From contig CACZML010000037.1 in NCBI GenBank assembly GCA_902782235.1, forward strand, positions 1 through 32,223: DNA of 32,223 bases, read 5' to 3'. A program made the translations under genes and the position numbers. The notes under the pieces were generated by a model. It made no database searches. It was given only the letters and a program-made list of their open reading frames with translations, and was not told the DNA's origin. How positions within the stretch are numbered: the stretch's first letter is position 1; the number at the start of each line of letters is the position of its first letter. This document shows positions 31,431-32,223 of this stretch, one piece after another. The DNA is from Oscillospiraceae bacterium. Lineage in GTDB: Bacteria > Bacillota > Clostridia > Saccharofermentanales > Saccharofermentanaceae.

Positions 31431-31640
31431 TCAGCAGATACCCGTAACCTTAAAGTCCTTGTCTTCTACAGCCTTTGTGAGAACGTCGTCAGAAACGTCC
31501 TTTTCGAGTGCTACGACAGCTGTTCCCTTATCGTGGGATACATCTGCTGAGATAACGCCGTCCAAAGCTTCCAGCGCCTTCTTAACGGATGCTTCGCAGT
31601 GTCCGCACATCATACCTTCGATCTTGATCGTCTTTTCCAT
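31431..31640 (-). other. copZ: Internal start: CopZ-like copper chaperone within copA
   Basis: An in-frame ATG at 31640 is preceded by AAAAGGAGAT at 9 nt, as strong a ribosome binding site as any in the window. From it, a free 69-residue HMA protein (MEKTIKIEGMMCGHCEAS...) could be made, of the exact size of CopZ. The same nucleotides are read as the linker and C-terminal domain of the ATPase when ribosomes come from upstream. Whether both forms are made is inference. Confidence 0.65.
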
Positions 31641-32223
31641 AGTGTTTATCTCCTTTTCATTTTTGATCTCTAATTCATTAAGTCTGTTCCTGATATCACT
31701 TACAGCCTTATCACGCTTTGTATCGTACGGCTTTACAAGATTTAATCTTAAAGCGTTCATGCATACCGTAAAGCTCGACAGGCTCATTGCGGCTGCGCCG
31801 AACATCGGCGTCATGGTAACGCCCAATGCCGCATAAGCACCTGCTGCAACAGGTATAAGCGCGATGTTGTAGATGAATGCCCAGAAGAGATTCTCGTGGA
31901 TATTCCTTATCGTTCTTCTGGAGATCCTTATAGCCGCTGCAGCATCCTTAAGGCTTGATTTCATAAGCACAACGTCTGCCGCATCGATCGCTATATCAGT
32001 TCCTGCTCCAATAGCGATTCCGATATCTGCTGAGGTGAGAGCAGGCGCATCGTTAATGCCGTCGCCGACCATTATCACCTTGCCGTATTCCTTGAGCTTT
32101 TTGACGATCTTTTCCTTGTCTCCCGGAAGGACGTCAGCAACAGTCATATCAACGCCGGAGAGTTTACCAATGCTCTCTGCTGTTCTTTTGTTATCGCCAG
32201 TCAGCATGACCGTATAAAGGCCG
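31431..32223 (-). CDS. copA: Copper-type P-type ATPase with C-terminal CopZ-like domain, 5' part outside window
   Basis: The frame enters from the right edge and ends at 31431, so only the last 264 residues or so are seen. They hold MLTGDN, VGDGINDAPALTSADIG and the final membrane helices with NLFWAFIYNIALIPVAAGAY and MAAMSLSS-like AAAMSLSSFTVCMNALRLN, which carries the M-x2-S-S metal site of P1B-1 copper pumps. A linker of about 35 residues then leads to an HMA domain with IEGMMCGHCEAS. HMA domains are normally N-terminal in CopA; a C-terminal one in the same frame is unusual. An internal start with its own ribosome binding site begins at 31640. It exports Cu(I) if like its family; the N-terminus and promoter are not visible. 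Confidence 0.88.
   Translation of the reverse strand, partial: GLYTVMLTGDNKRTAESIGKLSGVDMTVADVLPGDKEKIVKKLKEYGKVIMVGDGINDAPALTSADIGIAIGAGTDIAIDAADVVLMKSSLKDAAAAIRISRRTIRNIHENLFWAFIYNIALIPVAAGAYAALGVTMTPMFGAAAMSLSSFTVCMNALRLNLVKPYDTKRDKAVSDIRNRLNELEIKNEKEINTMEKTIKIEGMMCGHCEASVKKALEALDGVISADVSHDKGTAVVALEKDVSDDVLTKAVEDKDFKVTGIC

Overview
The window looks like a chromosomal segment of an anaerobic member of the Bacillota, most likely class Clostridia. Reasons: AddA/AddB instead of RecBCD, a primary sigma factor with the Gram-positive layout, a butyrate-kinase-type gene, AGGAGG-type ribosome binding sites before most genes, an Rnf/Nqr-type redox complex and a CPBP membrane protease. Base composition is intermediate. 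The family cannot be fixed from this window alone. Most genes lie on the minus strand, so the account below mostly reads from high to low coordinates.

Region 1 (1-5739, minus): sigA is followed after 46 nt by rnfC, rnfD, an unusually long rnfG-like gene and an unrecognised multi-pass membrane gene that runs off the left edge. The four genes after sigA overlap by 1-4 nt and form one translationally coupled unit. The Rnf-like proteins keep the iron-sulfur and NADH-type motifs of RnfC, but the expected covalent-flavin motifs of RnfD and RnfG are absent or altered. Region 2 (5814-7356): a zinc-ribbon membrane protein and tadA diverge from two well-formed back-to-back promoters. Region 3 (7353-14591, minus): addB-addA, the double-strand-break repair helicase-nuclease; a long inverted repeat straddles its putative promoter and ribosome binding site.

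Region 4 (14668-19480, minus): small accessory genes. They are a membrane protein, a TFIIB-type zinc-ribbon protein gene broken by two -1 shifts, a ProC-like reductase behind a terminator-like hairpin that contains its ribosome binding site, an XRE regulator with a zinc ribbon, and an apparent acyltransferase / metallo-beta-lactamase-fold / hypothetical operon. The metallo-beta-lactamase-fold gene carries an exact 39-bp in-frame tandem duplication.

Region 5 (19533-22679, minus): a Zn/Cd/Pb-type export operon with an ArsR/SmtB sensor, a free HMA metal-binding protein, a P-type ATPase without its own HMA domain, and a methyltransferase. An SmtB-type 12-2-12 operator lies at the promoter, and a hairpin separates the HMA gene from the pump. 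Region 6 (22955-24972): HU with promoter and terminator, a 57-residue membrane peptide gene, a palindrome cluster with no assigned function, and a CPBP protease gene with a strong terminator. Region 7 (25150-28255, plus): buk-pta and a 5'-truncated DUF4037 gene. Pairing Buk with a Pta-type transacylase, rather than Ptb or AckA, is unusual.

Region 8 (28260-32223, minus): the C-terminal part of a copper-type P-ATPase fused to a CopZ-like domain that also has its own ribosome binding site and start codon. It is followed by an OmpR-type regulator, a sensor kinase, an anchored extracytoplasmic protein and a small membrane protein. An 11-bp-period direct repeat, the kind OmpR-family regulators bind, precedes the last gene. 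No rRNA, tRNA, CRISPR array or insertion sequence was recognised.
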